This document shows, piece by piece, positions 61,670-64,000 of a stretch of 64,000 bases of DNA (position 1 is its first letter; every line of letters starts with the position of its first letter). Below the pieces are notes generated by a model. It did not search any database, had not been told where the DNA came from, and saw nothing but the letters and a program-made list of their open reading frames with translations. This DNA comes from Vitis vinifera (lineage: Eukaryota > Streptophyta > Magnoliopsida > Vitales > Vitaceae). The stretch is taken from contig NC_081822.1 of NCBI RefSeq assembly GCF_030704535.1, positions 12,083,001 through 12,147,000 on the forward strand, written 5' to 3'. The translations under genes were made by a program, and so were the position numbers.

Positions 61670-64000
61670 TGTGAACCCCGTATTTTGCTCGATGTGTTCC
61701 CACTTGATGGCGAAATTCGCTTTTTGTTTTATTTGATGAAAATTTTATTTTTAGAAAAAGATTTAAAATCGCCACTTATTTTTGTTTTATTTTTTAAGGG
61801 AAAAACAAAATAAAAAAGAAAAACTTTAAGTGTGACTCATAAAGGAAAAAAACAGGTATGTGAAAAACTGAAATCGGATTCGAGAATCAGGTTACTTATT
61901 AGAAAGGTACGATGGTGAGCCGTAAAATCCCTCTAAGTATGCATATATACGACTTTTACTAAACGAATTGAGGAAATTGTGATAATTAATTAATTAATTA
62001 TGGATAACAAGAAAAATAATCAATGAACAAATCATGGTGAAAATTAATATACAAAAAAAATAATGATCAAATCTAATTATAAGAATATACAAAATAAATG
62101 AAGAGAAATTATGCAAAATGATTTATTGAACTAAAAAAAATAAAATTAAAAAAATAGTTTTCAAGAAATTTCAAATGATTTTATAAAGAATGATTTTGAA
62201 TTAATGATTTTAATTTATTTATTTATAAAAAAAAGAAGTTTCAATTTATTTTCTCAATTTCATTTGTATTCAATTTTCAAAAAAATTATTCACACTTATT
62301 ATATCAAAAGAATTTATTACAAAATTTCAATTTGGGTATAAAAATTATTTTTACTTGCTTTTACTAGAAAATAATAAATTTTTACAATTTTACTTACAAA
62401 AACATTTAGATTCATTTTCATTTAAAAAAAAAGTGATTTTTACAAATTATTTAAAATGACATAACTTTATTTGCAAAAGAAATTTTAATTAAAAAGAAAA
62501 ACAAAGATTTAAATCCTCTATTTCTAAAAAAACGTCTTTAATCCCATTTTAATTAAGGAAAAAGAATTAATTTAAAAAAATTATTTTTGAACAATTTTAT
62601 TAAAAATTAATTTTTGGGATCACTTTATTTACAAAACAATTTTTGGATAATTTTTATTAAACAAATAAATTTTTGGACGATGTTATTAAAAATAATTTTT
62701 CAAATTCTATTAAAAACAACTTTTTAGATTTTTCTAAATGCATTTTTCTGCATTTTTTAAATAAAAAATATTTTTTTATTAAAAATAACATTTTAAAATT
62801 ATTGTTTTATCAAAACACATTTACTGAATTCTTCCTCTCATTTAAACAAAATTTCTAGTTTGTTCGATGTTTGATTCTGTACACACTCAATAAATATATA
62901 CGAAAAAATATTTACAAGAACTAATAAAAATAAAACCAAATAAAAAAGGAAAATAAAATATGTACTAAAATAAACTTACAATAAGCTCCACGTGCCTTCA
63001 ATTCATACTCAGCTAACAAGATTGCAGAACGGATCTATGCAAAAACAAAAAAAACGCAAATGTAAATATCCTACAAAATCCTAAACAAATATTCAAATTT
63101 CAAATTAATCCAACAAATTTTAGTAATTAAAAATGGGTCCAAATTAACAAATATAACCCAATAAAAATATCTCACATATCTTAGATCCTAACCTAAAGTT
63201 TTCTAATTAATAGTCGAAATATAAACTCAATTAATCAAACCTAAAACATGATAAATTAAAATAAATCTCATTAGACCTAAATTTAATATATCATCATTCA
63301 AGCCCAATTTAACATGTAAACCTAAATCCACAATCAAAATCAATCCAATTTAATATTCAAACCTACGTCCAAAATATACTACCATATTACATCATATCCA
63401 AATTAAATAATTTAAATGGGTATAACCATATAAATTATCAACTAATTTAACCCAAATTAACAAATTTCAAATAAATTCATCAATAATAAATTCATCAAAT
63501 TTCAAATTTCATATTAATTTTCTAATAATAAATTAACCAAAATTTCATATTAATTTACCAACAACAAATTAACATCAATCTCATACTAATTAATAAGGCT
63601 CAAATATAAGACTCACAGATAAACATAAATAAACAAATCCAATTTCATCAACAATTATTATTAAAATTAAATAAAAAATAAAGAAAAAAAAATAGTAGTA
63701 ATAATAATAATAATAAGTTAATAACCGACTGTCGAAAAAAAAGGGTGGAAGGGGAGGAAATCCTCGATTGCCGAAAATGACGTCGGCGATGGCAGCTCGC
63801 CGGTGATGACTGAACGGCTGTGGATATGGAGATGGGTTTAACGGGAAATAAAAAGAAATGAAAAAGAAAAAAAAATGGAAGGAAGGAAAAATGAGGGGGG
63901 GTGTGGCAGTGGGTGTTCGGAGGGAGCAAAAACCCAGAAAAAAAAATGGGAAAGGAAAAATCTGGGAGGGGTTCCCCGACGGTCTGTGTGGAAGTTGAGG
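61670..64000 (+). mobile_element. Long LTR-like sequence, window-edge truncated (Ty3/gypsy Tat/Ogre-like)
   Basis: It begins TGTGAACCCCGTATTTTGC and carries ATCGCCACTTATTTTTG, AAGTGTGACTC and a GGATTCGAGAATCAGGTTAC block, a motif order I associate with very long LTRs of Tat/Ogre-type plant Ty3/gypsy elements. A GC-richer patch (about 63730-63860) with GCCGGTGATG-like motifs is also typical. No coding domain or primer binding site lies inside the window, so family and extent are tentative. Treated as a fossil. Confidence 0.4.

Overview
This window is nuclear DNA from a flowering plant. Genes have many small exons with GT-AG introns, the intergenic DNA is AT-rich and full of transposon remnants, and the protein repertoire (LQY1, HVA22, an E2FC-like factor, EAR-motif protein) is plant-specific. 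Protein sequence, large LINE-loaded introns and repeat style fit a woody eudicot and most resemble grapevine (Vitis); the genus is an inference. There are no CRISPR arrays, operons or prokaryotic signals.

Layout: (1) 0.99-4.34 kb, minus: DPH5, diphthine methyl ester synthase. (2) 5.65-7.87 kb, minus: LQY1, a thylakoid zinc-finger protein for photosystem II repair. (3) about 10.0-14.3 kb, plus: an HVA22/DP1 family ER-shaping protein with a long 5'UTR intron holding a solo-LTR-like relic. (4) 16.0-22.1 kb, minus: a 14-exon E2F transcription factor closest to E2FC, with a perfect 117-bp tandem duplication across one 3' splice site. (5) 24.4-37.9 kb, minus: TRM6, the non-catalytic subunit of the tRNA m1A58 methyltransferase, in 13 exons spread over 13.5 kb; one intron holds an L1-type LINE into which two opposite-strand LINEs have inserted, each with readable target-site duplications. 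(6) 38.4-43.3 kb: repeat-rich intergenic DNA with a perfect 108-bp palindrome. (7) 43.5-45.4 kb, plus: a C2H2 zinc-finger protein with a PARP-like C-terminal region and a hydrophobic N-terminus. (8) 45.4-53.4 kb: decayed DNA with two PDAP1-like retrocopies, MITEs and a dispersed repeat, ending in a broken inverted copy of the next gene. (9) 55.2-57.2 kb, plus: an intact coiled-coil/EAR-motif gene whose family I do not recognise. (10) 57.2-64.0 kb: a beta-tubulin tail fragment, a hAT transposase remnant, another copy of the dispersed repeat, and a long LTR-like sequence running off the end.

All seven intact gene models were assembled exon by exon with phase checking, and each gives a continuous protein of plausible family length (285, 158, 288, 449, 464, 419 and 282 aa). 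They do not form a pathway. DPH5 and TRM6 are both translation-machinery modification genes and share promoter elements (telo-box) typical of that class. I did not find a convincing new multi-gene system. The strongest leads are the splice-site duplication in the E2F gene, the unrecognised EAR/coiled-coil gene with its broken inverted twin, the three-copy dispersed repeat, and the perfect palindrome.
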